Assembly: GCA_037179385.1 (NCBI GenBank)
Contig: CM074195.1
Coordinates: 10,493,787 to 10,557,786 of the forward strand
DNA length: 64,000 bases
Direction of reading: 5' to 3'
DNA from: Holothuria scabra
Taxonomy: Eukaryota > Echinodermata > Holothuroidea > Aspidochirotida > Holothuriidae
This document shows positions 1 to 11,319 of the stretch, piece by piece (the stretch's first letter is position 1; the number at the start of each line of letters is the position of its first letter). The position numbers and the translations under genes are program-made. The notes under the pieces are model-generated. The model searched no databases and had not been told where the DNA came from. It was given only the letters and a program-made list of their open reading frames with translations.

Positions 1-540
1 AAGTTGAGGTATTTTTTAACAAAAGCAACCAATTTTTAAAGTGGAATACCTTGGGTTGAGACAAAGGTATTGAGACAAGACGTAGAAGACATAGTCTGAA
101 TATGTTTGTCTTCCTTACGAGATCTAGAATAATGCCACCAGTTTATGCTTTTAAAAACTGGATAAACTTTGGTCTGATGAAGAATTCGAATCGATGATTC
201 CATGAGAGTCCATGACACCGAGATGCTATGATTTCATGATACCAACCATATACTATGCTCCAAGATGCACTGAAACCTTTACATTTTTCAAATATCATCA
301 ATAAATTAACAGTATTAGTAAATGATGCGATGATATATGCAATGATTCATTGAAAGGATGAAGGATTATCAAATAAAAATAAAAATAAAACAGATTCGCC
401 ATACTTACAAACCGGAATATTACTTGAAAACCTTGTCGAATAGTTGCACATCAAAGCACGTACGAGACACTACGCAATGGAAGCTGCTATTTAGAAGAGC
501 TATTATCTCATCGCTCCGTGAGGAGGATGAGATATTGTAG
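1..540. other. No gene recognised
   Basis: AT-rich sequence with only short, non-conserved open frames. I see no exon-like segment with coding character flanked by splice sites, and no recognisable repeat. Confidence 0.4.
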
Positions 541-559
541 TCACTTTGCCTGTGGGGCT

Positions 560-1510
560 ATATATGACAATGCCAGCTTAAATCGCAATGGTTACCATGG
601 CAACGGTAAATCCCAAATCTAACCCATGGTGAGGTACCCCGGGGTGACTTAAGGTCCAGGGCTGAGAGATGGGTCAAAATCTGTCCGCGTGTGTGTATGT
701 GTTGGTGGGTGAGTGAGTGTGTGTATGTGTGTATGTCCAATTTTATTTTCCTAATATCTTGTAAACGGCTCGGCCGATTCACTTCAAACTTAGTAGGATG
801 GTACCTTAGGTTGAAGAAATGCATTTCAATACACAACCGGAAGTGAAGGTAAAAGGTTACAGGTCAAAGGTCAAATTTAGTGAAATCACCTTTTCTGCTA
901 TATATCCAAAACCAAAGGTCTTCCTGACACGAAACTTCACACATATGATGATTGTATCTAGACCTACCAAAATATGTGGTTGCCATAGCAACAGAGTCAA
1001 AGGTCAAGTGGTAGAGTGGAACAACAATTTTTCAAGTGATAACTTGTTCGTAAAACAACCTTTTTGTCCCTCAAACTCCTGCTAGTGGGCTGGACCGATT
1101 CTTTCCAAAATTGGTAGGTGGGTACCCCAGGGTAGGGTCTCCAAGACCCTTAGAAATAAAGGTCAAAGGTCAGAGGTCAAAGGTCACATTTTGCAAAAGA
1201 CCACTCTTTTACTATTTTGTACTAAAACTTCAAAAGAAGACATTCATTTTACATGAAACTTCACAATTAAAATAGGGCAGACTAGTTCTACCACAATATG
1301 TAGTTTCCATGGCAACCACGGTCAATAGTCACGTGACAGGGGGTCAAATACTTTTTGGTATTTACTACAACCCTTAACAGAAGCATCCCACAAATCTGAA
1401 AGTTTTAAGTGTAAAAGCCTAGGCATGACAAGTTGTACCGATATGTGTGGTTGTCATGGCAACCAAGGACATAGTTTATGTTACAGATGGTCAAAGTTGC
1501 TAATGCTTTG
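560..1510. repeat. Degenerate repeat rich in AGGTCA words
   Basis: Three degenerate units of roughly 200-400 bp can be recognised. Each contains a version of a phrase reading like ATATGTGGTTGCCATAGCAAC (about 975-995, 1296-1320 and 1441-1465), preceded by a stretch about ACTTCACA. Runs of AAAGGTCA-type words occur between them, densest at about 1158-1190. The 'cggccgattcacttcaaa' and 'ggaccgattctttccaaa' phrases at about 770 and 1092 are also paralogous. This is a non-coding dispersed or tandem repeat; I cannot assign it to a transposon class. Confidence 0.55.
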
Positions 1511-3409
1511 TAAGTAGCTTATTTTTCATCAAGTAATATAAATATGCTAGACTAAGCACTTTCCTTGCCACGTGCTAGGATTCGCCACAGGCCAGCACAC
1601 AGAAAAGGTCTGTGCGTCTGCCGGAAATCTTCCGGCGCCACGCGTTCAACATGACGCACACGCCCAGTTTTTTAATTGAGACGCCCTTGATGTGCGTATC
1701 AGCTCGAACACATGACACAAACACACATGAATTGTGCCGTCGCGTCAAAATGGAGAATACGCCCAGCTACGCGAGAATAAGAATTACGCACTTGTCTAAA
1801 GCATCCCCGAAAGCGTCTCACTTTTAAAATCGTTGCATCCATATCCATATCAGTTTAGGGAGCCATCCCTTCCGATCATGTTAACTTCTAACTTACAAAC
1901 TTACTGAAGGATCTGTGTTTTCCTGTACCCGATAATTTTTCTTCGGAAAATCGAACGGATCTGACTTTCTGGGAGACAGCATGCCGAGAGGAAACATCTA
2001 ATATTGCAATGTCTCTTAATATAAGTAGCCTGGCCTATACAATGCATGCTATAAACGCACGTACGTACGTGTAGCTATTTCGAATGATCATTTCCAATCC
2101 GCCGAGGCCTAACATTAGATATGGAACTGCACAATGAAGCCATTGATGGATTAAGTTTGTCGGGCGACTGACGTCCCCAAAAAAATGTTGTGTTTAGTCT
2201 ATGTAGCCCTTACCGACAGTCAGCAACTGATGTCAGACTACCTTCATATGCCTGTAGACTGACAAATCCAAACGTGCAGTCAAATGAGGGTGATGGTGGG
2301 GGCCATTACTGGGGGCCATCCAGCATTTATCTTCTATTTTTGTATGCCTATAAACTACCAAAACTTTGTCCCACAGTTTCTTTTGAACTCTACTTGAAAA
2401 CGAGTATCAGGGAAGAGCCTATGGTACAGTTTACAAAAAAAAAAAAAAAAAAATAATAATAATAATAATAAAAAAATAATAAAAAATTAGGAATATAAAC
2501 CCATGTGGTCGCCACTGACGGTCATCCTATAGGCTGCGCGCTTGGATTAGTCTATAAAATATCAACGTGAGCCCGTGTGAACTGAACACATCACATAGTA
2601 CATCGCCGATAAACTGCGGGAGCAGGCGCGGGCGAAAAGAAAACGCTCACCGTTATTTTCAATCGAGCCGTTTCCACGAGGCGGACGTCGACGCAGGCGA
2701 ATAGGCGCGGACACGGTTTTTCAAATTGTTGTTTCAGATGTTGTTTTGGAATAAGGGGTGCGCCTATACTGCTATAGTTCCAAGAACTTGATTGGTCTGT
2801 GCCATATTCTCTCCCCTCGCTATCTTACGAAAAAAACTTCCATCCCTTGGAGCGAAAATAAAAACGCTTCCCAATTGGACTTCATATAGGAATTTCAAAG
2901 GATTTTGGCATAGACTTTTAGTTTGGTAATTTTTGTCAATGACGTTCTACTGTAGCATAAAAAGAGCACAGATAAAACTTCTAACACGTATATAGTTCCA
3001 GTTCTATAACCAACATGCGCACATGTTAGCGATGAAATATGCAACTCCGTGGATTGCCCTCTTGTTTAATTATTTTTTATGTTGCCTCTTTTAAAAACTT
3101 AAAGAAAAGCCCGGAACGAACATATGTATCGGATCCAAAGTTACTTCCTTTTGTTTAACCGACAACCACTACGCGGGTTCCTTGTCACGTTTTGAACAGC
3201 AAATGCAGCCTTTTAACTGTTTTCAAACGGTATTGATGTTGGTAGGAAATAGTTCACTTTCCGTTTCTATAGGTTAATAATATTATTATCCTGTTTCAAA
3301 AAAGTCACAAATTTAAGCCATTGCGGGAGGTAATTAAAGTAACATAAACGCCATTTTGATGTAACAAACATTGAAGTAAATTGGGGTTAGGTGAGGGAAT
3401 GTCACGGAC
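1511..3409. other. No gene recognised; simple repeat and possible DNA-element remnants
   Basis: No convincing exon. An A-run passing into (AAT)n lies at about 2434-2480. The part at about 2590-2720 is locally GC-rich (words such as GCAGGCGCGGGCG) and resembles the terminal region of a DNA transposon, but I found no partner terminus. Confidence 0.35.
2434..2486. repeat. A-run / (AAT)n microsatellite
   Basis: About 19 A residues are followed by repeated AAT triplets and more A-rich sequence. It could be the expanded tail of a retroposed element, but no element body is recognisable upstream. Confidence 0.85.
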
Positions 3410-3754
3410 TTAAGCCCGGTACACACCGCCACGACTACCTACGACGCGACAAGACTTCACCTGTCGTAGACAATCTGCATAAATCGTAGACATTCTGGCG
3501 CCTTCCTAAACCCACGAAAATACCATGTCACACCGCTCCGACACTAATCGATGGAGCGACGATGCACGTGGCGAGCCATCAATCAGGCTATTCCAGGTTT
3601 GAGATTTAGGCCCTTCAATAAATTTGAAATGGTTCATTTTTTGGCCTCTGGGTCGTAATTAAGAAATTATTGGCGTGTACAGGCTCTAAAGTAGGCCTTT
3701 TACACTGTCCAAAGTTTGCGTATCGTGTCCTTTAAAAGATTGACCTCGGTATAT

Positions 3755-3870
3755 GAATTAGTAAGTTAGATGGGCTTTAACGGCCCAGTTTCTAACCGAA
3801 TTGTCAAAGTCGGGCTGGCCACGGCCTTTTTTCCAGTTGTGGCTCATTGGCTTGCTTCTCTTAAGTGCTG
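3755..3870 (-). mobile_element. SINE fragment (family shared with 7855-8110), tail part
   Basis: The stretch with 'acggcccagtttctaacc', 'ggccacggcc' and 'ccagttgtggctcattggct' matches the non-tRNA body of the SINE copies at 7855-8110, 14270-16300, 54090-54200 and 56205-56440. The tRNA-derived head is missing here. It lies inside the Harbinger-type element, so it was carried with it or inserted later. Confidence 0.6.
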
Positions 3871-4021
3871 TGATTTCCCTGGGACGTAGGCTGAAGGAGG
3901 GGGTGCGTGCGGACGCACCTCCCCGCACCAGCCGGAGTTCCGCTCAAAATGAGCAAAAGAATTCTTCAAAAAACATAAGGCGAAAAAAAAGCTCAAGAAG
4001 ACTACGGTACTACTCCCTGAC

Positions 4022-4054
4022 CAGGGAGGTGTTAGGACCTCTAACACCTCCCTG
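4022..4054. repeat. Perfect 14-bp hairpin
   Basis: The arms CAGGGAGGTGTTAG and CTAACACCTCCCTG are exact reverse complements around a 5-nt loop (GACCT). It is internal to the Harbinger-type element and may be a folded subrepeat or the remnant of a smaller nested element. Confidence 0.7.
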
Positions 4055-4719
4055 CTCTGATCGCCATCTCCACCCAGCACGCTTGTGCCCACATGCAAGA
4101 GGATGAATACAAGTCGGCTATTGCAGATTTATCTGCCAGCCTTCGTAGGTGAACGAATGTCTTACAAAGGTATTAACACTTGTTATTTTGAAAATAAATA
4201 TAGGAAGAAAAATATTCCCCTTAAAAAGGAAGTAATTTCTAATTGGCTCGGTATTCTAGGCCTACGTAAATGCTTGAACATGAACGCACAATGACTGGTT
4301 TGAAGTTAACGGACTTGTTACGTCATTTTCTGTGCAAAGTGACGCACTTTTATAAGTGCGTTCGTTTTCCGAGCACGCAGAAGCTTGCATCAACTAAAAT
4401 CCTGATAATACCTGCTCTCGGTCTGTCGGTGTTGCGCAATAAAAACATGCCGTAACTGGAACTGTGTACCATGGGTGAATGCTGCGCTCTGATTGGACAA
4501 ACCGCATGAGGCCTGTTTGTCGCGTCTAAGACGAGTTCACACCAACACAACGAGTACCGCCTAGACCCGACTACGATTGAACATGTTTAATCTTGCCGAC
4601 GGCATACGACCCGACGGAATCGTAGTCGTGGGAGTGTTCACACCGCCCATACCTCAGCCTACGCGCTGGGTGGTCGCCGTCGTGTCTTGGGTCGTCGTGG
4701 TGGTGTGAACCGGGCTTTA

Positions 4720-4925
4720 TTTACATGGACACAGCATGTAACATGTACTTCCTATCCGTAGGTGGTCGCCACCGACTTAGACAAAAAGGCGCACCAAGAT
4801 GGCCGCCATGAACCCATAATCGTCTGATTTGACCACTCTGTAATATGTTAAACAAAAGTTAAACTTGAATGGGAAACAATATCATATTGCTGCAACACGT
4901 GTAGTGATTTTGACCTTAACTTTCA
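4720..4925. repeat. Dispersed repeat, copy 1
   Basis: The sequence with 'acatggacacagcatgtaac', 'tcctatccgtag', 'tggtcgccaccg' and 'accaagatggccgcc' aligns over about 190 bp with 6735-6925 and more weakly with 50290-50420. The Harbinger-type element inserted at the left side of this copy. The family is not identified. Confidence 0.7.
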
Positions 4926-6720
4926 CTCTCTTTCAAAAGAATGTGTTATTGGGAACTTGATTGTCCAACTGTAGTCAGGTTAATATGTACAAGATATGAC
5001 TGAAACATTGATTACATGATGATATTGATTGCGTTGTTGATAATATTATTTTCAATGTAAGCGCTGCAAACAAAAGCAATAATGTCACGATTAAGAATGA
5101 TTTTTTGGATGTACGCATCTTATACACATTTTCTCAATACTTTGTCAACATGGAACGAAATGCATTCGTGTCTATATGAATGTTTGATGTAAGAAGGCAT
5201 TTTACAAAAGAAAAACATGTTTACAATAGTTTTCTTGCGAGTGGTTTCACACCGAGTTTTGCTGAAGTATGTACATTGAACACTCACGTTTTAGAGACTT
5301 ACGGCGTACCTATGGTACCTAAAAAACACGGAAATTAAGCTACTTTCTGACAATTATTACTTACAACGCTTTCAAAGCTTATCGTGAACTGTGCCATTTA
5401 CATGCTTCCCGTAAATGATATCAAGTATTTCTTTCTGGTTGCTTTGTTTGTTTTCAATACAGTAGATTCCATTGAAAGGATCATTTGCCGTCTGTATCGT
5501 GTTTCTAAAATTTGTTAAAATTTTGAAGAGACTCTTGAGTGTATTCTTGTATTGTTTATTTTCGCTTACTTATTTTAAGTTTAATGACATCCCAGACACT
5601 GTTTGCACAGATCTAAACAAAAATTTCCCTTCCCCTTGCGATAAAAGGTCATGATATTTTGCTAGCATCCAATATGTAGTAATGTTTCAATCGACAACAG
5701 CCGAAAACACTGAAAGAAGTTTGTTGTACAAATTTAGATTGCAGGTTCTGCGAGACAAAGGGTGAAGGCAGCTCTCTATACATCTGGGCTGTTTATAGTT
5801 CTTTATTCTTAATACAACATCCTTATTGATGTGGTGGCTTTATTCGTTATATTGTTACAATTATTATAAGAAATTGTGAAGAATGAGGCAAATGTAATTA
5901 AAATGCAGGTTTCTCTGTTTCCTGTTGCCAAACATCTATTTTTAAAGTCTCCTTAGCAGTTTTGATAACTTGGTTGCTATTTCAGACATGCCTTTAAAGG
6001 GCAGAACAGTTTCCACAAGCTTATTTTGAAGCAAGAGCTTATTTCAGAATTTTCTTCCTTTTCCTGTAGACCTAAAGTATCTTCCATAATATTTCGATGC
6101 TTCAATATTGCATATGAAAAGGAAACCTAGCAGTTATTCCTTGTATATTCACAATTGAGGAAAAAAGTATTGTCACATGACCCTTAATAGCGAAAAATAA
6201 AACAGGGCAGTCTACTACACTAGTTCAAGTTGAGTCGACTGAACACTCAGTCGTAAAAACTTCTTTAAAAGAAACAAACGTTTCCTTTGCATTTGCTATC
6301 TAATATATACAACATTTTACCAATTTCTTTAATCAAAATGTCCTTCTGTGACTTAGTCAAACATGCATGTGTACAAATACCATATTGGTCTTTACAATCT
6401 AACTGTATAATGCTTTATTTGGAAACACACTTCAGAAAGAAATAATCCACTCTAATGTTGCAATTTTCGGTTCATTAGCCTCATTTAATAAATATTGCCA
6501 ACAGGTCTCAGTGACCGACAATTTTTGTTTTCTTCCCTTTTACATTGATGATATCGTCCTGTTTGTTGAGCGATAATACGAAATTAGGTCCAAGTTTTGA
6601 ATTTTCACCAGTGGTGCTTGCAATTAGGTACGTTTCTTCAAGTGCCAGGTACCCCCAAGTACGTTTTAATTCGAATATATGCGGACATTTTCCACCTTAA
6701 GTTCAAGAACTAAAGTAATG
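4926..6720. other. No gene recognised
   Basis: AT-rich sequence. Open frames are short, isolated and unlike any family I know; I see no RNA gene or repeat structure. Confidence 0.4.
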
Positions 6721-6721
6721 T

Positions 6722-6925
6722 GTGTAAGTCACGGACTTATATACATGGACACAGCATGTAACGTATACGTCCTATCCGTAGATGGTCGCCACCGGCTTTG
6801 ACAAGAAGGCCCACCAAGATGGCCGCCGTGAAGCTATAAATCGTCTGATTTGACGACGACTCTGTTATATTTTAAACAAGTTAAACTTGAATGTGAAACA
6901 ATATCTATTCCTGCACTACGTGTAG
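6722..6925. repeat. Dispersed repeat, copy 2 (empty site)
   Basis: Paralogue of 3401-3412 plus 4717-4925 without the Harbinger-type element: 'gtcacggactta' runs directly into 'tatacatggacacagcatg'. This fixes the insertion point and the TTA duplication of the element in copy 1. Confidence 0.75.
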
Positions 6926-7854
6926 CAATTAGTAAAATGTGGAATTACTGGAGCTAGTCCAAACTTGACTCAAAAAGAGTGACATGATTACAAGTCTGGC
7001 ACTAGTGCAAACTCTCTTCATTTCAAAGTTATTCAATATGAAATATCACATTTAATAAAAAATGTTTGCATTCTTGATAACCTTTATGTACCCAAGTTTA
7101 ACCACCTTACTGGTACAGTTTCAGGTCTAGTTAATCAAAGGCTTATTACTAAATTATCATTTCTTTAACTACATGGAAATCATTGAAAGAAAAAGTATAC
7201 ATCATTGCCATCATCCTCGTTTTACACGAAGTTAGAGGCCTAAAACAATTACCCTGCGTCAACGGCAAGGAGATTTGTATACTCATACGCCACTTATAAA
7301 GCATGCAGAGTTCAATTTAAAAGCCCTTTCTGCACTTTATGCATATCCTGTCAAAAAAGAAAAGGTTATTCCACCTGATTTGGAAGAAAATGTAACTTTG
7401 CACGTTACGCCAAAAAATGCAAATCTGATTTTTCAACATATTATATACACCCATAAGTGTACTACATGCACAGGGCAAAATGTACTGAGTCAATGCAGGT
7501 ATTTCCCTATTTTCTTCCAAAATTGAGGTCTTTGTGTCGTCATTGCCTTTTTGTCCTCAACAGAAACTTCAATTATACGTTTGACTTTCAACATACTTTA
7601 ATGGGATAGAGTACAGTTATTCTCCTTAGTATGCTGTGGCCGATAATCAGGTTTACACATCTGTACTTCAGACTTAGAAGAATACATATACATTTAGCGA
7701 CACCGTTAATATATGTACAGGTGCCAGTAAGGTACTCGTTCAAATACTAATACCAATTCCAAAAAGGTAGATCACACGTGCAACTAGTGCGAATACACCG
7801 ACGAAGTTGTATTGTCGGTTGCACGGTCATATTTTTGAAGGTGGGGCGAAGAAG
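6926..7854. other. No gene recognised
   Basis: A frame of 83 codons on plus (7275-7526) overlaps one of 67 codons on minus. Neither shows a domain, a signal peptide or useful splice sites. Otherwise AT-rich unassigned sequence. Confidence 0.35.
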
Positions 7855-8110
7855 GTCTAGGGTAGTTAGAGTTTCTAACAATTTGGTTTAAGCCGAGCCG
7901 GCCACGACCTTTTTTCAAGTAGTAGCTCACTGGCTTGTTTTCCCTACTCCATTGCTAATGCCGAGCACCAAGCACAATGATATTAGGTTTCGTTTTTAAA
8001 ATCTTCGGTATGACCAGGCCAGGGGTCGAACTTTCCACTGCCCTATTGCAAGTCTGATGCTCAAACCACTTGACCAGGGAGTCGGTCGTAAATTTTATGG
8101 GTAAAATATG
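7855..8110 (-). mobile_element. tRNA-derived SINE
   Basis: Read on the minus strand, the copy starts near 8110 with a tRNA-like head: 'TGGTCAAGTGGTTTGAGC' resembles a pol III A box, and GTTCGACCCC at about 8021-8031 is a good B box. A body shared with the other copies follows ('GTGCTTGGTGCTCGGCATTAGC', 'GGAGTAGGGAAAACAAGCCA', 'CGTGGCCGGCTC') and the element ends near 7860. Related copies lie at 14270-16300 (split), 54090-54200, 56205-56440, 56915-57010 and 60168-60265. Confidence 0.75.
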
Positions 8111-8704
8111 TACAGGGTATAGTGCATAAATTGACACACACCTCGCGGTTTTAAAAAGCGCTTCCTAGATTTCCTTAAACGAAATGATCAGTCCTTTGCA
8201 GTTGTATGTAAAATTTTATTTCGAGTTTGCTCATTGAGAAGTTTTATTTTCCAGAAAAGAAACAACGTTTTGCTCCTTTTTGAGGGTTGTGGTAGCAAGT
8301 AAAAGTATATTCAGTTGGTTGCCTCGTCTCCTTGGACCACGCCTTATAAGTACCGACTAACTGAAGGGAGTATGTTATGCGCTCAAATACGGTTTCAACA
8401 GTTCAAGTACGGTTTAAATTCGCTTTCAAATGAAGTTTAAATGGGTTTCAAGTCCTCGTCGTATCTCGCGACAGGCGTGGGAACACTGGGAGAGTATTCT
8501 ACAACCCCAGCCACATTTCCTTTGTATTGTGAAGACGTTAGTTTTGTTGGATGAGATGTAACGACACACCAATACGAATGTGTAACGGTGTCAACTTCAT
8601 GCAAAGGTAAAGAAAAATACGCTCAACAGCAGATACAACGCTTCGGATATCCTAACCTCATTAACTACAATTTCACTGTAACATTTTGGTAGTCATGTCG
8701 TTTA
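8111..8704. other. Likely 3' UTR and downstream region of the Ig-like gene
   Basis: On the minus strand, AATAAA-type poly(A) signals (TTTATT on the given strand) lie at about 8216-8221 and 8242-8247, some 460-490 bp after the stop at 8705. The 3' UTR probably ends there. No other feature seen. Confidence 0.4.
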
Positions 8705-9865
8705 TCACTCAGCTTTCCTTCTCTTGATGATGACGTAAGCAAGGCAAAATGACGACGTTAAACTTAAAACACACAATATAGCAATTATAGTTATGAGGTA
8801 CGCATACACCAAGATGTGTTCGTAGTTTTCGGAAGTGTAAGCAGAAAATGCATTTCGCCATGTTGCTGTAGCAATGTACCCGGCCCTTGTTGTAAAACAT
8901 GATATGGCTATCAAGCCAATTTCTTCATCAGGAAAACTCAAGTTTGAAGATTTCAGTGAATGGCTGATTGAAAAGTTTGGTCTGTTGTCAACCCCCTCTT
9001 CAGATAAATCTAAAATGTCATACGCTTCTTTTGTCTCAGCTCGCCATTTAATGTGCTCTGTGGGAACATTAGTTTCACACGAGAAATATACCAAAGTGGA
9101 GGAATGATTGGTGTTATACCTATTGAGAGTAATGTTGATCATTAAGGTCTTTTCTATGTTTAGATTTGTGGTATTTATGTCACAGTACTTCCGGCTGTCG
9201 TCTGATCTGCTCCTGCACGCCATGAGGATTGGCGAATGGACATTCAATTTCACGTAATTTCGTACAAATCTAGTGGCACTCGCATGATGAATTCTGCCAG
9301 TTATCATAGGAGACGACAGGAGTGTTTCATTGGTTCCATCGTTAGAAATCCATTGAGCATTGTTGCCAGAAAAACAAAAAGTTGAAATTATCTCGTTTTG
9401 CAAATAGGGGCCATCTGTGGGTGTTGGTAAGCACGCCTTGGCTTGGATCCCGTGCGATAGCTTAACACCAGACATTGTCACCTTTGCTTTAATATTCCCT
9501 TTGTTTAAGTCAACGTGACATCTCAAATCACTGGACATAGAAGCGGATAACACTCCAGTCCAAACTAAGGATCGGCTATCACTGATGGATGAGTTATGAA
9601 TCACCTCTTTTCCATTCGTCAAGACGATGCTGCCCTCCGTATCGGGGGAAATACCTTCTACGTCACAGCCTAATGTAACTCTGCTGTTGTTCCCTAAAGT
9701 TACAATGTGTTCCTTAACATTGAAATGAAACACAGAGAAATCATAAAACCTCAATTTCACTGAAGGTTCCCCAGAACATTGTAAGACATCGAAAGGAGGC
9801 AAGGATAGCAAAGTAGCAAGTGTTTGCAAAAGAATATAGTGAACTTTACCAACAACAGCCACCAT
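8705..9865 (-). CDS. Intronless Ig-like type I membrane protein
   Basis: A 386-aa uninterrupted frame. The first ~30 residues contain a hydrophobic stretch (about 9-24) fitting a signal peptide. The ectodomain has about three Ig-like segments: cysteines near 'VTLGCDVEG' and 'DLRCHVDL'; near 'ISTFCFSG' and 'ILMACRSR', with an intervening Trp; and near 'YFSCETN', 'IKWRAE' and 'AISCFTT'. Eight N-X-S/T sequons are present (NNS, NSS, NET, NTT, NIT, NHS, NFS, NLS). A single hydrophobic segment (about 352-379) precedes a tail of only about six residues, KRRKAE, so there is no cytoplasmic signalling motif. The ATG at 9863-9865 opens the frame immediately before the signal sequence. A single-exon gene is unusual for Ig-superfamily ectodomains, which are usually split one exon per domain, so a retrogene origin is possible; I see no poly(A) tract or target duplication. 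A role in recognition or adhesion is inference from architecture. Confidence 0.8.
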   Translation of the reverse strand: MVAVVGKVHYILLQTLATLLSLPPFDVLQCSGEPSVKLRFYDFSVFHFNVKEHIVTLGNNSRVTLGCDVEGISPDTEGSIVLTNGKEVIHNSSISDSRSLVWTGVLSASMSSDLRCHVDLNKGNIKAKVTMSGVKLSHGIQAKACLPTPTDGPYLQNEIISTFCFSGNNAQWISNDGTNETLLSSPMITGRIHHASATRFVRNYVKLNVHSPILMACRSRSDDSRKYCDINTTNLNIEKTLMINITLNRYNTNHSSTLVYFSCETNVPTEHIKWRAETKEAYDILDLSEEGVDNRPNFSISHSLKSSNLSFPDEEIGLIAISCFTTRAGYIATATWRNAFSAYTSENYEHILVYAYLITIIAILCVLSLTSSFCLAYVIIKRRKAE

Positions 9866-11300
9866 TATGTAAACAAATCACACCGCGTGATTGTGAAGGG
9901 GAAAAATTTGATTTGCTCCTCCTGTAAGAAAGGGTACATAGAATTGGCAATAGAATTCGTTGCACGCGAAAACACAGTTACTTGAAATGTCATTCTAATC
10001 AGTGAATGTTAGTGGAAAGGCTGGTTCTATTTTATGATGAAAAACACGTGAAAGAAAGCTTCCCTTTTGAACTCCTTCAAGAAGTATGACACTACCACAT
10101 GTGCATTTAAATGTGAAATGATTGCATTTATAAACCTGAAATTAATCTAGCTGATATGCACACCTTTCTCAAAGTGAAACCAACTACTAAACTTGATCAC
10201 TTTTGATAAAACGATTCAAATAAAAGCCTACATTGTATAAAGGTTATAATAATAAACAAATTAAAGAGATTTTAAGAAGAGTAACCTGACCCCATAACAA
10301 GGAAATAACAAAACCATCTCATCTGATCTGTTAAAGGTCTCCTTCCTTTTCCATGGAAAAATGAAAAATTCAACCGAAGCAGTAGGAGGGCAGCAATTAA
10401 CCCCATTTAACATTTGGCGTGAAAATCGTCTTAGTATCTACATTATTTAAAAATTCATTCCGATTTTGCTTAATTATGGACAGGATCTCTTTCAAAAGTG
10501 TGTTAGAGTTAAACAGGTTTTTTTAAGTGAAACGAAAAATTTGTTTCCTGGTTTCTATTAACAACAGGGTTGGTTTTACGAAACAGAAACTGACACTACT
10601 TAGGAAGTCGATCATGTGCTACACACAACGATACAGGAAGCAGCCAGACACAGTTCAGTGCTTAATTATGCCTGGTGCATGGACCTTTAGTGGGTTTCAT
10701 GTTAAGATCTTATTTCAAATATTCACTTTGCCACTGATGCACGATAAAGTCAGAAGTGGGTGAAAGGGCATCGGCGAATTTATCAGATTAACAATCAGTA
10801 GGAAATAATTGCATCATCACGCTCGCTTGCATTACATTTGTTTCATTAGAACAAATTTTTCTACCGTAAAAAGTTAGGAGAGCCTACATAAACACTCAAG
10901 GTAGGCTACCCGGAGCTATGTTGCAAAGATGCGAACCCATTTCCACTGGATCCCATGATCCGTGCCACTGGATCCCATGTTTCGTGTGCAAATGCAAAAT
11001 AACCACGAATTAATTTTCATATGATTACACTATTTCAAAGATGGGAAAGGGGAAATTGTTTTACAGAGAGAATAACTCGTAACATATACATTTAGACTGA
11101 TTATAAAGTGTTTAAGGTAACTTAAGCACTATGGCGAGTGAAAAATCTTGAGATATCTGGAGTATTTTTCTTACAACTTAGAGAGAAATAACCAGAAATT
11201 CAAAGGTCTAGCGATTTCTTGCTACTCAAATAAACGTTTTCAAAGTTGACAGTGTTTCGTTAGTTACCAAAACAATAGGATTCATCCTCTCAATATAGGA
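9866..11300. other. No gene recognised; upstream region of the Ig-like gene
   Basis: No clear TATA box can be assigned to the gene at 8705-9865. A direct repeat of CCACTGGATCCCATG occurs at about 10946-10980. Otherwise AT-rich and unassigned. Confidence 0.35.
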
Positions 11301-11319
11301 CATGACCTCTATTAGTTAA

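Larger units (their letters stand above)
3413..4716. mobile_element. Non-autonomous Harbinger/PIF-type DNA element
   Basis: The ends form terminal inverted repeats: both read AGCCCGGT-W-CACACC-R-CCACGAC from the outside inward, matching at 24 of the first 27 positions. The element is flanked on each side by TTA (3410-3412 and 4717-4719), the 3-bp TWA-type target duplication known for Harbinger/PIF transposons. A paralogous copy of the flanking repeat at about 6722-6920 lacks the insertion and reads straight through 'ggacttatatacatgg', so it acts as an empty-site reference. About 1.3 kb long with no transposase frame, so non-autonomous. It carries a SINE fragment (about 3755-3870) and a perfect hairpin (4022-4054). 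Superfamily assignment rests on TIR style plus TSD length. Confidence 0.8.

Noticed and set aside
3801..4106. Opposed open frames of 101 and 84 codons at 3801-4106
   Set aside because: They overlap a SINE fragment and a perfect hairpin inside the Harbinger-type element; no protein feature.
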